From Bartonella tribocorum CIP 105476 (GTDB lineage: Bacteria > Pseudomonadota > Alphaproteobacteria > Rhizobiales > Rhizobiaceae), in the NCBI RefSeq assembly GCF_000196435.1, contig NC_010161.1:2499001-2563000 (forward strand): DNA of 64,000 bases, read 5' to 3'. Made by a program: the position numbers and the translations under genes. The notes under the pieces are model-generated. The model was not told the DNA's origin. It saw only the letters and a program-made list of their open reading frames with translations, and ran no database searches. This document shows, piece after piece, positions 1 through 9,787 of this stretch. Position 1 is the first letter of the stretch; each line of letters opens with the position of its first letter.

Positions 1-2
1 AT

Positions 3-3000
3 GAAGCCCTTGCTCTTTCCAAACGTGTACCACTGCTTGAAAATATGGGGTTTCGCGTTATTGCGGAACAAACGCTTGAATTACCAGATGGCAACGGACA
101 ATCCGTATATCTTCATGATATGCAACTAGAGAGTACTTTCCAACTCTGTATTGATTTTGAAAAAGACGGTCAAAAGCTTGCCGAAACCTTTGAAGCCATT
201 TGGGCACAAAATGCTGATAATGACGCCTTTAATGCCCTCACCCAAACTGCTGAGCTTGATTGGCATGAAATTGTTATTTTGCGCCATTACGGGCGTTATC
301 TCCAACAAGCTGGAATTCCTTATTCGCAAGACCGCGTCGCCCAAACTTTAAATGCTTATCCTGACATTACCAAAGAGCTTTATACTTTATTTCATTTCAA
401 ATTTCATCAAAGTCATCCAGAAAAAGAGCGGAAAAAAAACCAACAGGTTATTCAAAAGCGTATCGAAGAAAAATTACGGAAAGTATCTGGTTTAGATGAT
501 GATCTCATCTTACGCCGTTATTGTAACCTTATCGATGCGAGTTTACGAACAAATGCCTTTACACCCCTTAGCGATGGCAGTCCACGGCGTATTTTAGCCA
601 CCAAATTAAATCCGCGCCAAATTGAAGGTTTGCCTGAACCGCGTCCTTATCGAGAAATTTTTGTTTATGGACCAGAAGTTGAAGGGGTCCACTTGCGTTT
701 TGGACCTATCGCTCGTGGCGGAATTCGTTGGTCTGACCGCGCATTAGATTATCGCACCGAAGTGCTCAGCTTAGTCAAAGCCCAACAAGTTAAAAATGCC
801 GTTATTGTTCCTGCGGGTGCAAAAGGTGGATTCTATCCCCATCGCCTTCCTCAAACAAATGACCGTGCTCTCATCATAGAAGCAGCACGACAAGCTTATA
901 CGGACTTTATCACGGCTTTGCTCTCCATCACAGACAATCTGGTTAACGGCAAAATAAGTGCGCCCCACAATGTCATCTGTCATGATGATCCTGACCCCTA
1001 TTTTGTTGTCGCAGCAGACAAAGGGACAGCAACCTTTTCTGATACAGCCAACGCTATCAGCCAAGCAAACCATTTTTGGCTCGATGATGCTTTCGCCTCT
1101 GGTGGCTCAGCAGGCTACGACCATAAAGCCATTGGTATTACAGCCAAAGGTGCATGGGAAGCCGTCAAAAGACATTTTCGAGAATCATTTAATCACGATA
1201 TTCAAACAACGCCCTTCACCTGTGTGGGTGTTGGTGATATGTCTGGTGATGTCTTTGGCAATGGAATGCTCCTTTCCAAACAAACAAAATTAATTGCTGC
1301 TTTTGATCACCGCGATATCTTTATTGATCCAAATCCAAACATAGAAGAAAGCTATGCAGAGCGTATGCGTCTCTTCAAACTGCCTCGCTCAAGTTGGCAG
1401 GATTACGACCAAAGTAAATTATCAAAGGGCGGTGGTATCTTCTCACGAAAAGAAAAAACCATTACGCTCTCACCTGAAGCAGCACGCGCTATTGGTTTCG
1501 AAAAACAAACAGGAACCCCTTTTGAAATTATCTCTGCTCTTCTCAAAGCTCCTGTTGATCTTTTATGGTTTGGGGGCATTGGTACTTACATCCGCGCCAC
1601 AACAGAAAGTGATGCCCAAGTAGGCGATCGTGCCAATGATGCAATACGCATTACCGGAGAACAAGTGCGTGCAAAAATTATTGGCGAAGGCGCTAATCTT
1701 GGTGTTACACAACGTGGACGAATTGAATATGTCTCAAATGGTGGTCGCTGCAATACGGATGCCATTGACAATTCTGCCGGTGTGAATTGTTCTGATATTG
1801 AGGTCAATCTCAAAATTGTCCTTGCATCAGCCCTTCGGGCTAAAACACTCACCCGTGAAGAACGCAATAAACTCTTGAAAAAAATGACTCCTCAAGTCGA
1901 ACAACTCGTCTTGCGCAACAATTATCTACAACCCCTTGCTCTTTCTTTAGCAGAAAGTCAAAGTACTGCTGATTTACCCTATCAAATACGCTTTATGCAC
2001 GATTTGGAACAAAAAAAACTTCTAGATCGTAGAGTTGAAATACTCCCTGATGAGCAAGTTTTACGGCAAAGAATAACCCAAGGCAAAGGTCTTATCCGTC
2101 CAGAACTTGCTGTTATTTTTGCCTATGCTAAATTAACGCTCAAAGAAGAAATTGCCAATAGCCCCATTGTTGATGATCACTATTTCAATGCAGCCTTGCT
2201 GAATTATTTTCCAACCCAAATTCAAGAAAATTTTGAGAAGGAAGTCATTAACCATCAATTGCGTCGTAATATTATTGCAACGCTGATTGCTAATGATATT
2301 GTCAATCGTGGCGGTCCTACTTTTGTTAATCAACTACGCGATGCAACAGAACAAAAGGCTGAAAATATTATTCGCGTTTTCATTGCCATTCGTGATGGTT
2401 TTGAAATTCCTCAATTATCTGATCAAATTGATAAGCTTGATAACAAAATACCCGGTCTTGTCCAAAACAAATTCTACGCAGCAATGACCCCAATGCTCTT
2501 TGAAACAACCAATTGGGGTTTGCACAACATGGATCTCTCACGTCCATTAGAAGAAATTGTAAAAATAATAAAACAAGCCCGTAATATTATTGAAAAAGAG
2601 CTTATGCATTCTGACGATAACGATATTAAGAAAAAAATTGAAGAAAAAGCTCGATACTACAGTGAAGAAGGAACACCAAAAGCATTAGCGAAACAATTAG
2701 CTCTTTTGGAAGCTGCTCCAACCATCTGTGATATTTCTTTAATTGCAAAAAAAAGCAACAGCGATCTTATTAAAACCGCAGGAATCTATTTTTCACTTGC
2801 GCAGATCATTCGTATAAACCGAATTAACGAAGCGAGAAGAACAATTCCTATCCTCGATTACTATGATAGTATGGCTTTAAACCAAGCCAAAGAAAATGTT
2901 TCCGAAAGCTTACGGCAAATTGTTATAAAAATCCTCAAAAATTATGGGAAAAAAGAGAATCCTTTTGCCACTTGGAAAGAAACAAAAGAAGATCATATTC

Positions 3001-3113
3001 ACAATATCACAAACCGCATTAGCGCTCTTATTGAAAATGATCTCAATATTTCTCGTTTTACTTTTGCAGCAGGATTGATTTCTCAACTTCAAAATACTGG
3101 CTTTCAAACTTAA
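3..3113 (+). CDS. NAD-specific glutamate dehydrogenase, large type (5' end missing)
   Basis: Oxidatively deaminates glutamate to 2-oxoglutarate with NAD, feeding amino-acid carbon into the TCA cycle; cytosolic. The frame is already open at base 3, so the gene starts upstream and only the C-terminal ~1,036 residues are seen; the family is usually about 1,500-1,600 residues. Seen: the glutamate-dehydrogenase core with the PIARGGIRWSDR segment, the AGAKGGF glycine loop with its lysine, the VGDMSGDVFGNGML dinucleotide-binding stretch and the GEGANLG motif, followed by the long C-terminal domain typical of this class. The ATG at 45 is internal. Stop TAA at 3111-3113, followed by a hairpin. Confidence 0.95.
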   Translation, partial: EALALSKRVPLLENMGFRVIAEQTLELPDGNGQSVYLHDMQLESTFQLCIDFEKDGQKLAETFEAIWAQNADNDAFNALTQTAELDWHEIVILRHYGRYLQQAGIPYSQDRVAQTLNAYPDITKELYTLFHFKFHQSHPEKERKKNQQVIQKRIEEKLRKVSGLDDDLILRRYCNLIDASLRTNAFTPLSDGSPRRILATKLNPRQIEGLPEPRPYREIFVYGPEVEGVHLRFGPIARGGIRWSDRALDYRTEVLSLVKAQQVKNAVIVPAGAKGGFYPHRLPQTNDRALIIEAARQAYTDFITALLSITDNLVNGKISAPHNVICHDDPDPYFVVAADKGTATFSDTANAISQANHFWLDDAFASGGSAGYDHKAIGITAKGAWEAVKRHFRESFNHDIQTTPFTCVGVGDMSGDVFGNGMLLSKQTKLIAAFDHRDIFIDPNPNIEESYAERMRLFKLPRSSWQDYDQSKLSKGGGIFSRKEKTITLSPEAARAIGFEKQTGTPFEIISALLKAPVDLLWFGGIGTYIRATTESDAQVGDRANDAIRITGEQVRAKIIGEGANLGVTQRGRIEYVSNGGRCNTDAIDNSAGVNCSDIEVNLKIVLASALRAKTLTREERNKLLKKMTPQVEQLVLRNNYLQPLALSLAESQSTADLPYQIRFMHDLEQKKLLDRRVEILPDEQVLRQRITQGKGLIRPELAVIFAYAKLTLKEEIANSPIVDDHYFNAALLNYFPTQIQENFEKEVINHQLRRNIIATLIANDIVNRGGPTFVNQLRDATEQKAENIIRVFIAIRDGFEIPQLSDQIDKLDNKIPGLVQNKFYAAMTPMLFETTNWGLHNMDLSRPLEEIVKIIKQARNIIEKELMHSDDNDIKKKIEEKARYYSEEGTPKALAKQLALLEAAPTICDISLIAKKSNSDLIKTAGIYFSLAQIIRINRINEARRTIPILDYYDSMALNQAKENVSESLRQIVIKILKNYGKKENPFATWKETKEDHIHNITNRISALIENDLNISRFTFAAGLISQLQNTGFQT

Positions 3114-3136
3114 AATAAGTATAAAATGACTCAGTT

Positions 3137-3192
3137 AAAAACGCCTATTCTATCCTACCACAGCGAGCCAGCAAGGATAGAGTGGGAGTTTT
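3137..3192 (+). terminator. Candidate terminator of the glutamate dehydrogenase gene
   Basis: Inverted repeat CTATCCT ... AGGATAG with an outer AAAAC/GTTTT pairing and T-rich DNA after it, 24 bases past the stop codon. The stem is interrupted, so efficiency is uncertain. Confidence 0.4.
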
Positions 3193-3560
3193 CATTTTAA
3201 GGATAGAGCAGCACCAAAAATAAAACTCCTGCTCCTTATCACAATAGAATTGCTCGTAAACAATTTCAAAAAGACAACAGAATTGATTTCTCAACGTAAA
3301 AACATCAATTTTCAGATTTAAACGCAGAAAAAAAACGGCTAAGCTTTTATCCCTGTTTTATCCATCCATAACCAATATCAATGTAATCTGACAATAGGTT
3401 TTATACCAAATGAGATTAGGGAGTGATAGGTATCACCTGTTTTTGTGACCATTTTTTATCAGTCAATGTGCGTTTTGTAAAAATGGATTTTGACATCTGA
3501 ATATCGAAAAAATGTAAAAAATAGAAAAAACTGAAATTTTGTCACAAAAAGGATGACAGG

Positions 3561-3668
3561 CTTTGAAAGCTCTTTAAAGACCTTTTGAGACCCCCTTAAA
3601 AATCATTTAGAAATAAAATGAATTGGTACAAAACTTAAGTCAAAATATACAAAATCTGCTGGCAAACT
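3561..3668 (-). repeat. Dispersed ~108-bp repeat, copy 1
   Basis: The reverse complement reads GTTTTGTACCAATT... and aligns nearly end to end with 32139-32244 at the prophage/tRNA junction, including shared TTTGCCAGC, TTTTGTATATTTTGAC and CTTTCAAAG blocks. The function is not known; it could be a remnant of a prophage end or a chromosomal intergenic repeat. It abuts the DUF2125 fragment on its right. Confidence 0.7.
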
Positions 3669-3671
3669 ATA

Positions 3672-4583
3672 ATCAACAAGGAAAGAACGGAGATGCTATC
3701 CCGCATTTTTAAGCAAAGCAACCCCTAAAATAACGCTTAAAGATTATTAAGCTTGCGCAGACAATAAACGCTGCACAGTTTCAAGAATTCCTATGGATTG
3801 AACCAAAAAAATTAAAATTCTGCTATTCAATATCCTTCATCATAAAAATATAATGCCTTGATTTACAATCATAACTTTATCATTTTGCATATTGAAAGAG
3901 AATCACAGTATTCTAAGTTTCTCTCATTTCAAGTCTGTTTATATTGAATCAATTAAAATCCTCCCCCCTTGCATGTTGGAAATGGGAAAGCCATGTGGAT
4001 TACTTATCAAGGAAGAACTAAAAACAACTCTTATGAACTATTTCAATGGTTTAAGGGCTTATCACAATATTAGGGTTAGCAAAATGTTTGATGGTGCTGG
4101 CTTACTCCTTCAAGCGTAAAGATAATGGTGCTCAATGGACATTATACCATTCACACACAGGCGCTGGCACAAAATGGACTTGGGTGCACTTTAAGAGATG
4201 TCTCTTTAAAACAAGCCCGTGAATATGCAACGCAGTATATTTTGTGTGGGGTGCTTTGTTGTACGTGGAGGGCATGCCCCCATTAAAGAACAGAAAAAAC
4301 AAAAACGTATGTATCATCCATTATTTAAAATACATAGCTGTAAATAGTTTTAAAAACGTACAATTAAATTAAAAAATGACCATAAAAATGGGCGTTGATT
4401 TCCCCCTTTATGACTTCATATTCTCCTCCAATTAGGCTGTTTACCTATCAGAAGATTACCCACACAGATATAGGCAATATGCTCGCTCTATCATAAAAAA
4501 AGCCCACTAATACGCAACCCACCACCTATGTGAAACCAATCCATCTTTTTTTAAAAGTCGACTTTTTCCTAAGAGGGTGCGTG
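3672..4583 (-). pseudogene. Decayed partial copy of the DUF2125 gene, interrupted by an insertion
   Basis: 3672-3848 matches 5449-5620 of the DUF2125 gene (shared CAAGGAAAGAACGG, AATAACGCTT and TATCCTTCATCAT blocks). The match resumes at 4500-4583, corresponding to about 5630-5710 (shared CCCACCACCT and ACTTTTTCC blocks). The two halves are separated by ~640 bp carrying an integrase fragment, and the same 10 bases ATCATAAAAA flank the insert at 3839-3848 and 4490-4499, as expected for a target-site duplication. Many indels make it non-coding. Confidence 0.7.
3851..4310 (+). pseudogene. Tyrosine-integrase N-terminal fragment, copy 1
   Basis: Translating with frame changes gives FDGAGLLL, then KRKDNGAQW, then GLGCTLRDVSLKQAREYATQ, then RGGHAPIKEQ. 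This is the N-terminal arm-binding (DUF4102-type) region of phage integrases, with the typical DG.GL, MGLG..LRDVSLKQAR and GHDPI blocks. The catalytic domain is absent and frames are broken, so it is a remnant. It shares about 200 bp of upstream sequence with the other copies in this window, including a TTGAATCAATYAAAA block. Confidence 0.75.
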
Positions 4584-4904
4584 CTTTTCTATTGCTTGCA
4601 AATCAACATTCAATCCTTATGCAGAAGCATATTTGAGATAAATATTAAAAACGGTTCAGTGTTTTACGAGCTATCTCAACTTTTATACGCTAAATTGGAG
4701 GGGGAATATTACGTATCTCTGTTTGGCTAATCTCTGAAACAGCGAGACAACCTAATTTAGATAGAATGTGAAATTTTAAAGCTATAACCTATTCCCACTC
4801 TTACCCTCATTTTTTAATTCAACTTTACAGGTTTCAAAAGCCTCTAGAGCAATGTCTTTTAAAATAATGGGGATTTCTTATTCCCTCACGCTTTTGTTTA
4901 TCAC

Positions 4905-5335
4905 GTTTTTTTGAGAGGGTCACGACTTTCACGTAAAACAAATCGCCCCAAACAAAATATACTGCGTTGCATATTTACGGGCTTGTTTTAAAGAGACATC
5001 TCTTAAAGTGCACCCAAGTCCATTTTGTGCCAACGCCTGTGAATGGTATAATGTCCATTAAGCAACCACCATCTTTACGCTTATAAAGGAGTGCGCCGGC
5101 ACCATCACACCATTGTTATTTGCCAACCCCTAATGTTGCCGATAACCCTTGAACCATTGAGACGATTCATAAGAGGTATTTTTAGTTCTTTCTTGACGAA
5201 TAATCCGCATGGCTTTTCCATTTGTGACGCGCAAGGGAGTGGTTTTGGTTGATTCAAGATAAGCAGACTTGAAACGAGAAAATTTTATGATATTCAAGAT
5301 TCTCATTCAACATGCAAAACAGTGAACACTTTTTA
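4905..5335 (-). pseudogene. Tyrosine-integrase N-terminal fragment, copy 2
   Basis: This is the best preserved copy of the family, in inverted orientation to copy 1. The reverse complement contains DGAGALLYKRKDGG-type sequence, then LGALRDVSLKQAR, then a REGHDP-like tail at its left end (4905-4935). The arm starts near 5335 with TTGATAAAAAGTG and GTTTTGCATGTTGAATGAGAATC, also present in the other copies. Frames are interrupted and there is no catalytic domain. Confidence 0.75.
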
Positions 5336-5384
5336 TCAATCCATATCTTGCCATACAGACGCTCTTGCCAATTTCTTCTCAAAC

Positions 5385-6371
5385 CTAAAGTGGATCAAGA
5401 CGACCAAGCTCTAAAAATCCCAGTTTTACCCAGCCATGGCTAACAGTCAAGGAAAGAACGGGAGCGCCATCTGCATTTTTAGGAAGTGTACTCAAAATAA
5501 AAAATAACGCTTGAAAATTATCCGCTTCTTCAGGAAACAAGTGTTGCAAAGTCTCAAGAAATTTCATGTGCTGTATACAGACGAGTTCAAATTTTGCTGT
5601 CAAATATCCTTCATCATCAAAAGAAAAAGGTCCACTGACATGCATCCCACCACCTGTATGAAAAGCCAATTCACCATGTTTTAAAATGCCACTTTTTCCA
5701 TAGAGATGCTGTCTCCAATTTTTTCCTTCATTTTCAGATAAAAGAGAAACATCATTTAAAATCCATTTCAAATTGCCATCAATTTTTGGAACTTCAACAA
5801 AAGAAGATATAAAAATTGGAGAAACATCAAAACCGTCAAAAGTCATATTTCCTGAAAAATGATTCTTTTCACGTTTAAGATCAAGACGCAAAAATTCTGC
5901 CGTTATTTTTTGAGAGACATCTTTTGGCTCTAACTTCTGAACAGCCACATCAGGAGTATCTTGCAAAGATGTCTGATCTTCAACACTTTGTTGTGTTGTC
6001 TTTTTATCTGCCGTTTGTGATCCCACTGCTTCTTGAAGCTTTTGATCCTCAAACGAAGAGGAAAGAGGAGAAAATTCAAGCCCTTCAGCGATAAACTTCA
6101 ATGTCTGACCTGTTTTCCAATAAGGCTCTGTTTCAATCACCAAATTGCGCCAACGAGATACTATGGAAGTTTTATCAGAAAACATGATTGATGCAGGAGA
6201 ATCAATATTAAACTCGACTACATGAGGAGCATAAATTGGTGCACCAGCCGTCAAACGCCCCGTCGATAAAGAAACCCCATATAAAGGCCAGGAAAATTGA
6301 AACTTGTCACAAACAACACCGATACGTAAAGGATAACCATTCTTACGCACATTCTCACACACCGCCGCCAT
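5385..6371 (-). CDS. DUF2125 family protein, N-terminus frameshifted off
   Basis: Alphaproteobacterial protein of unknown function, normally membrane-anchored with a large periplasmic domain. The body is present (CENVRKNGYPLRIGVVC near the start, then a C-terminal beta-rich region), but the longest frame starts at an internal ATG and lacks the anchor. Upstream the frame stays open to a stop at about 6447, so residues such as RKIENYVSDI belong to the protein. The missing transmembrane segment is encoded at 6416-6544 in another frame, offset at a 9-base poly-T tract (on the coding strand). The gene may be newly inactivated or slippage-regulated. A decayed partial duplicate lies at 3672-4583. 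Confidence 0.75.
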   Translation of the reverse strand: MAAVCENVRKNGYPLRIGVVCDKFQFSWPLYGVSLSTGRLTAGAPIYAPHVVEFNIDSPASIMFSDKTSIVSRWRNLVIETEPYWKTGQTLKFIAEGLEFSPLSSSFEDQKLQEAVGSQTADKKTTQQSVEDQTSLQDTPDVAVQKLEPKDVSQKITAEFLRLDLKREKNHFSGNMTFDGFDVSPIFISSFVEVPKIDGNLKWILNDVSLLSENEGKNWRQHLYGKSGILKHGELAFHTGGGMHVSGPFSFDDEGYLTAKFELVCIQHMKFLETLQHLFPEEADNFQALFFILSTLPKNADGAPVLSLTVSHGWVKLGFLELGRLDPL

Positions 6372-6415
6372 ATTACCGGAAGATGCTTTTGCGGATATAT
6401 CAGAAACATAGTTCT

Positions 6416-6544
6416 CTATTTTACGTGAAAAAAAAACCAGAAAGCACTATAAATAAGGACCAAAGCAAGACAAAACAGCCCACAAAATAAATAGCGCAAA
6501 GAAAAACTTTTTTGTGATGATGGTACTTGAGAGGATGTAGACAA
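6416..6544 (-). pseudogene. DUF2125 N-terminal membrane-anchor fragment, out of frame
   Basis: From a possible TTG at 6544 this reads LSTSSQVPSSQ, then a hydrophobic stretch LFCGLFCLALVLIYSAFWFFF, then stops at 6416. The hydrophobic segment is the anchor expected before RKIENYVSD of the DUF2125 protein. Joining the two needs ten (or seven) T residues instead of nine in the tract at 6428-6436. No ATG start is visible, so the true start is uncertain. Confidence 0.6.
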
Positions 6545-7307
6545 CTTTAAAACTTTCTTTATCTTTTGATTTTCACCCCACCCTAAAAAGGATAAAGATT
6601 TTTAACATTCAACAATCTATGAACAATCTAGCTTCTTAATCTATAGGGTTTTATTTTCTGACCACTTCATGGTGTCCACAATTCACCACCCTAAAATACA
6701 ACATCTCATCAACTCAAGAAGCAAGATTTTCTTAAAGAAGGACCTTTAACAAAAAACACCTTATATGTAAAGGCTTACATGAGTATTCTCTCTTTAACTT
6801 TAAACAACACTATTTTACTGTACAACAAAATGACAATGGCAAAGTTTTGATTTATAATGATAAATCCCTGTTTTGCATATTAAATGGGAGTCTCAAATAT
6901 CGTAAGATTTTCTCATTTCAAACCCAGTTTATGTTGAATCAATCAAAACCATTTGCTTGCACGTCAAAAGCGGAGCGAACCATATGGATAAAATTGTACA
7001 AGAAAGGAAAAAATGCCTCTTATGAACCCCATCTCAATGGCTGAAGGAATGTCGCAATATTGGGGGCTAAATAGTAATAGTGTGTGATGGTGCCGGCTTA
7101 CTCCTTCACAAGCGTAAAGATGGCGATGCTCTATAGATTTTATATTATCCATGGGAGCTTTATCGTTATACTATTCATAGTCAGCGCCGTAAAATGTGCT
7201 TGGGTGCGCTTTGAGAGATGTCTCTTTAAAACAAGCCCGTAATGATACAATAAAATGACGTTCTGTTTTACGTGAAGGTCATGATCCATTTAAGAATAAG
7301 TGCACAC
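6545..7307. other. Gene-free region with an integrase fragment
   Basis: Apart from the integrase fragment at 6843-7290 nothing recognisable is seen. The left part presumably holds the promoter of the DUF2125 gene; no convincing -35/-10 pair stands out. Confidence 0.5.
6843..7290 (+). pseudogene. Tyrosine-integrase N-terminal fragment, copy 3
   Basis: Same family as copies 1 and 2: the leader with TTTTGCATATTAAATGGGAG and TTGAATCAATCAAAACCATT, then broken frames encoding DGAGLLLHKRKDGDAL, a YTIHSQRRKMCLGAL-like segment, RDVSLKQAR and an LREGHDPFK-like tail at 7265-7290. No catalytic domain; not functional. Confidence 0.75.
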
Positions 7308-8054
7308 TCACACAAGTGCGGTCGGCGTACAGAAGATCTGTCGTAATGCACCTTCAAACCATTGGCTTAAAGCTCGATCATAGATTAAACGCCCTTTTAA
7401 ATGTGCACAAGCAGGTTGAGCGCCTTTTTCGGTCAATTTATGTGCCGAACGCACCAACAAACGCCGCATCATAGCGCGTGTAAATTCAGCATGAAATTGC
7501 AAACCCCATGCATTGTTTCCATAACGGAACGCTTGCGTAGGATATGTATTCCCTGTTGCCAAAAGCATTGCCTCTTTTGGTAAATCATAAATACCCTCAT
7601 CATGAAAATGATAGACCATTTCTGGCCAATTCATCAATTCCTTCCCTTGTGGGGTTACTTCTAGCGGATACCAGCCCACTTCAACAGTCCCATCACTTCT
7701 TGTACCAACGCGTGCCCCTAAATTTCGCGCTAACATTTGTGCTCCCAGACAAATACCCAAAAAAGGCTTATTTTCCTTTAGCGATAAAGAAATCCAATCA
7801 ATTTCCTCAGCAATATAAGCTTCGCTGTCATTCACACTCATCGGTCCCCCTAAAATAACAACACCGGCATAATGCTCTAATGTATCAGGGAGTTTTTGTC
7901 CAAAAATGGGACGATAAACATCAAGAACAAAACCATTTTGTTGTAAAAATTTTCCCAGACGACCAGTATAGGTAGACCGCCGATGAATAACGACAGCAAT
8001 CCTTGCTTTGCTATTTTTTTGCTTTTTATCAAGACATCTCTGATTTAAAAACAT
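7308..8054 (-). CDS. Class I glutamine amidotransferase (GMP-synthase-like)
   Basis: 248 residues with the class I glutaminase fold: VVILGGPMSVND near residue 75, the nucleophile elbow GICLGAQ with catalytic Cys near residue 105, and the catalytic His in LQFHAEF near residue 190 with its Glu two residues on. Such stand-alone proteins remove the amide from glutamine or a related gamma-glutamyl substrate; the actual substrate cannot be told from sequence. Start ATG at 8054. The first ~17 residues are basic and poorly conserved, so translation could begin slightly downstream. It stands alone between repeat DNA and hemY. Confidence 0.85.
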   Translation of the reverse strand: MFLNQRCLDKKQKNSKARIAVVIHRRSTYTGRLGKFLQQNGFVLDVYRPIFGQKLPDTLEHYAGVVILGGPMSVNDSEAYIAEEIDWISLSLKENKPFLGICLGAQMLARNLGARVGTRSDGTVEVGWYPLEVTPQGKELMNWPEMVYHFHDEGIYDLPKEAMLLATGNTYPTQAFRYGNNAWGLQFHAEFTRAMMRRLLVRSAHKLTEKGAQPACAHLKGRLIYDRALSQWFEGALRQIFCTPTALV

Positions 8055-8213
8055 TTTCTAACCAATCACCTCTGCAACCAAGCAAAACTTCATTTTTTTA
8101 ATTATATCAAGCATAAGAGAATAATTTTATCGGACAAGATTAACAATAAGTTTTTTTCTTCTACATTCATTGTTTCTTCTGAGAAAACACTCAAATTATC
8201 CTATTGATGCAAT

Positions 8214-9776
8214 TTAAAATAAACGAAATTTTTTCCTTGATAAAGACGTTCCTTCTTCTTCTGTTTTAACCCCTGGATCATCAACGTTTAAATGAATTTG
8301 GCTGAATGTTTTCGCATCTTGTTCTTTTATATCTTGTTTCTCCACCTGCGCATTATGCAAAAAAGAATCGTCTATAGGCGTTAATTTTTCAAGCTTCTTA
8401 TCCTCAACACCCTCACTTTCTTCCACAACGTCCTCTTTATCTTGCTTTTTTGGCACAATATTGACTGCCTCTAATGTAAGAGAAGGTAGACGGGGAGGCG
8501 CTTTCCATTCAAAACAGCCCAAACGTCCACTGATTGGAGAAACAGCTGACCAAGAAGAAAAAATGGACCCCTCACACATCCATACAGGATCACGTTCAGC
8601 ACGAAGTGCTAAGGAAAGCCATTGACGTACAGCCCCTTGATTGTTTCCCTGTGCCTCTTCAATATCTGCCAATAATAAATAAACACTTTCCCGTGGATGA
8701 TACTGCAATGCTTTTTGTGCCTGCTCTCTTGCTAGTATCGTTTCACCAGCATCCAAAGCAGCTTTGGAAATAAGGAAAGCCGACTCAAATACATCTTTAT
8801 TATAAGAAGCAAGTGTCTTAGCCCTTTTCAATCGTCCAATAGCTCCTTCTTCTCTTTCAATATAAAGTGTCCCCAAATCAGGATGAGGTTCCTTCTGCCA
8901 AGCCGCTATAATCATTTTGTCCGCTTTACGCGTTTCATTTAATTTATAAAGAATATCAGCCGCTATAATTGTTATTGGAACAAAATCAGGCGCCAATTTA
9001 TGGGCTTTCAAAATGGCTTCACGTGCTTGTACAGGATGTGTCTCAAACAGGTGAAGTGCCTGCCCACTTAACAATAAAACCTGGATATGCTGCCGCTCTG
9101 GAGTCGAACGAACAGAACGCGGGAGAGCTTTTTGCGCTCTTTCAAAAACAGTAAGTGCCTTATCCCATTTACCCTCAGCACCCAACCGATCAAGCACCGC
9201 CTGATGCGCCCATAAAAGTGCCGGCGATAAAGTCAGTGCCTCTTCTGCATATTGTTGTGCTGCCTCATAAGCCTTACTCTTCATCGCTTCACGAAATAAA
9301 CCGTAAAGTCCCACTAGCTTTGTTGGATCTTCCTTTCTCATCTCCTCATAAAGGCTGATGGCACGAACAGAGTTATTTTGTAATGACAAAATTTGTGCTT
9401 TTAAGAATTTTACCAACGGTTCTTGTTTTCCTGCAAGATATTTAGCAACCCGTGCCTCCATTTTTTGTGCAACCATACTATCACCAGCAAAAGTTGCAAG
9501 AATCCCCTTTGAAAGAGCTTCATAACCGCGCTTTCGTTGGCGTTTATAAAAATAATTGGAAAGAGCACTCGGTATGGAAAAAAAGAAAGACAATAACCAC
9601 CATAAAAGCACCAGCGTTACAAAAAGCAACGTAAGCACACTTAACACTGTAAGCAATGAAGCAGAAAATCTGAAGTGCAAAAATGTAAGAACAAAAACAC
9701 CATTGTGATTAGCAACCCACACGAAAGCTAATCCAAGGATACAAACAACAAAAGTATAAATAAAAACACGTATCAT
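8214..9776 (-). CDS. hemY: HemY-like membrane TPR protein
   Basis: 520 residues. Two N-terminal membrane segments (about residues 4-24 and 40-65), then the HemY_N region (YFYKRQRKRGYEAL) and a TPR-like helical array, then a charged C-terminal tail rich in Glu/Lys. HemY proteins sit in the inner membrane and are historically linked to late protoporphyrin synthesis; this is not the protoporphyrinogen oxidase of Bacillus. The gene follows the Mic60-like gene by 11 bases and is probably co-transcribed. The usual companions hemC and hemD are missing, so a role outside haem synthesis, such as envelope organisation, seems likely here. Confidence 0.9.
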   Translation of the reverse strand: MIRVFIYTFVVCILGLAFVWVANHNGVFVLTFLHFRFSASLLTVLSVLTLLFVTLVLLWWLLSFFFSIPSALSNYFYKRQRKRGYEALSKGILATFAGDSMVAQKMEARVAKYLAGKQEPLVKFLKAQILSLQNNSVRAISLYEEMRKEDPTKLVGLYGLFREAMKSKAYEAAQQYAEEALTLSPALLWAHQAVLDRLGAEGKWDKALTVFERAQKALPRSVRSTPERQHIQVLLLSGQALHLFETHPVQAREAILKAHKLAPDFVPITIIAADILYKLNETRKADKMIIAAWQKEPHPDLGTLYIEREEGAIGRLKRAKTLASYNKDVFESAFLISKAALDAGETILAREQAQKALQYHPRESVYLLLADIEEAQGNNQGAVRQWLSLALRAERDPVWMCEGSIFSSWSAVSPISGRLGCFEWKAPPRLPSLTLEAVNIVPKKQDKEDVVEESEGVEDKKLEKLTPIDDSFLHNAQVEKQDIKEQDAKTFSQIHLNVDDPGVKTEEEGTSLSRKKFRLF

Positions 9777-9787
9777 CTGGAGCCTAT

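Larger units (their letters stand above)
3193..5384. other. 2.2-kb gene-free region made of decayed repeats
   Basis: No intact gene is visible. From left to right it holds: a 14-bp palindrome GTGATA-GG-TATCAC at 3423-3436; a ~108-bp dispersed repeat (3561-3668, inverted relative to 32139-32244); a broken copy of the 3' half of the neighbouring DUF2125 gene (3672-3848 and 4500-4583); an integrase fragment inserted in that copy (3851-4310); and a second integrase fragment in opposite orientation (4905-5335). Short open frames here, such as 3892-4119 and 4530-4730, run across these fragments and are not credible genes. Confidence 0.7.

Noticed and set aside
3892-4119. 75-residue open frame
   Set aside because: Runs through the leader of an integrase fragment that is broken in every copy; not conserved as a frame.
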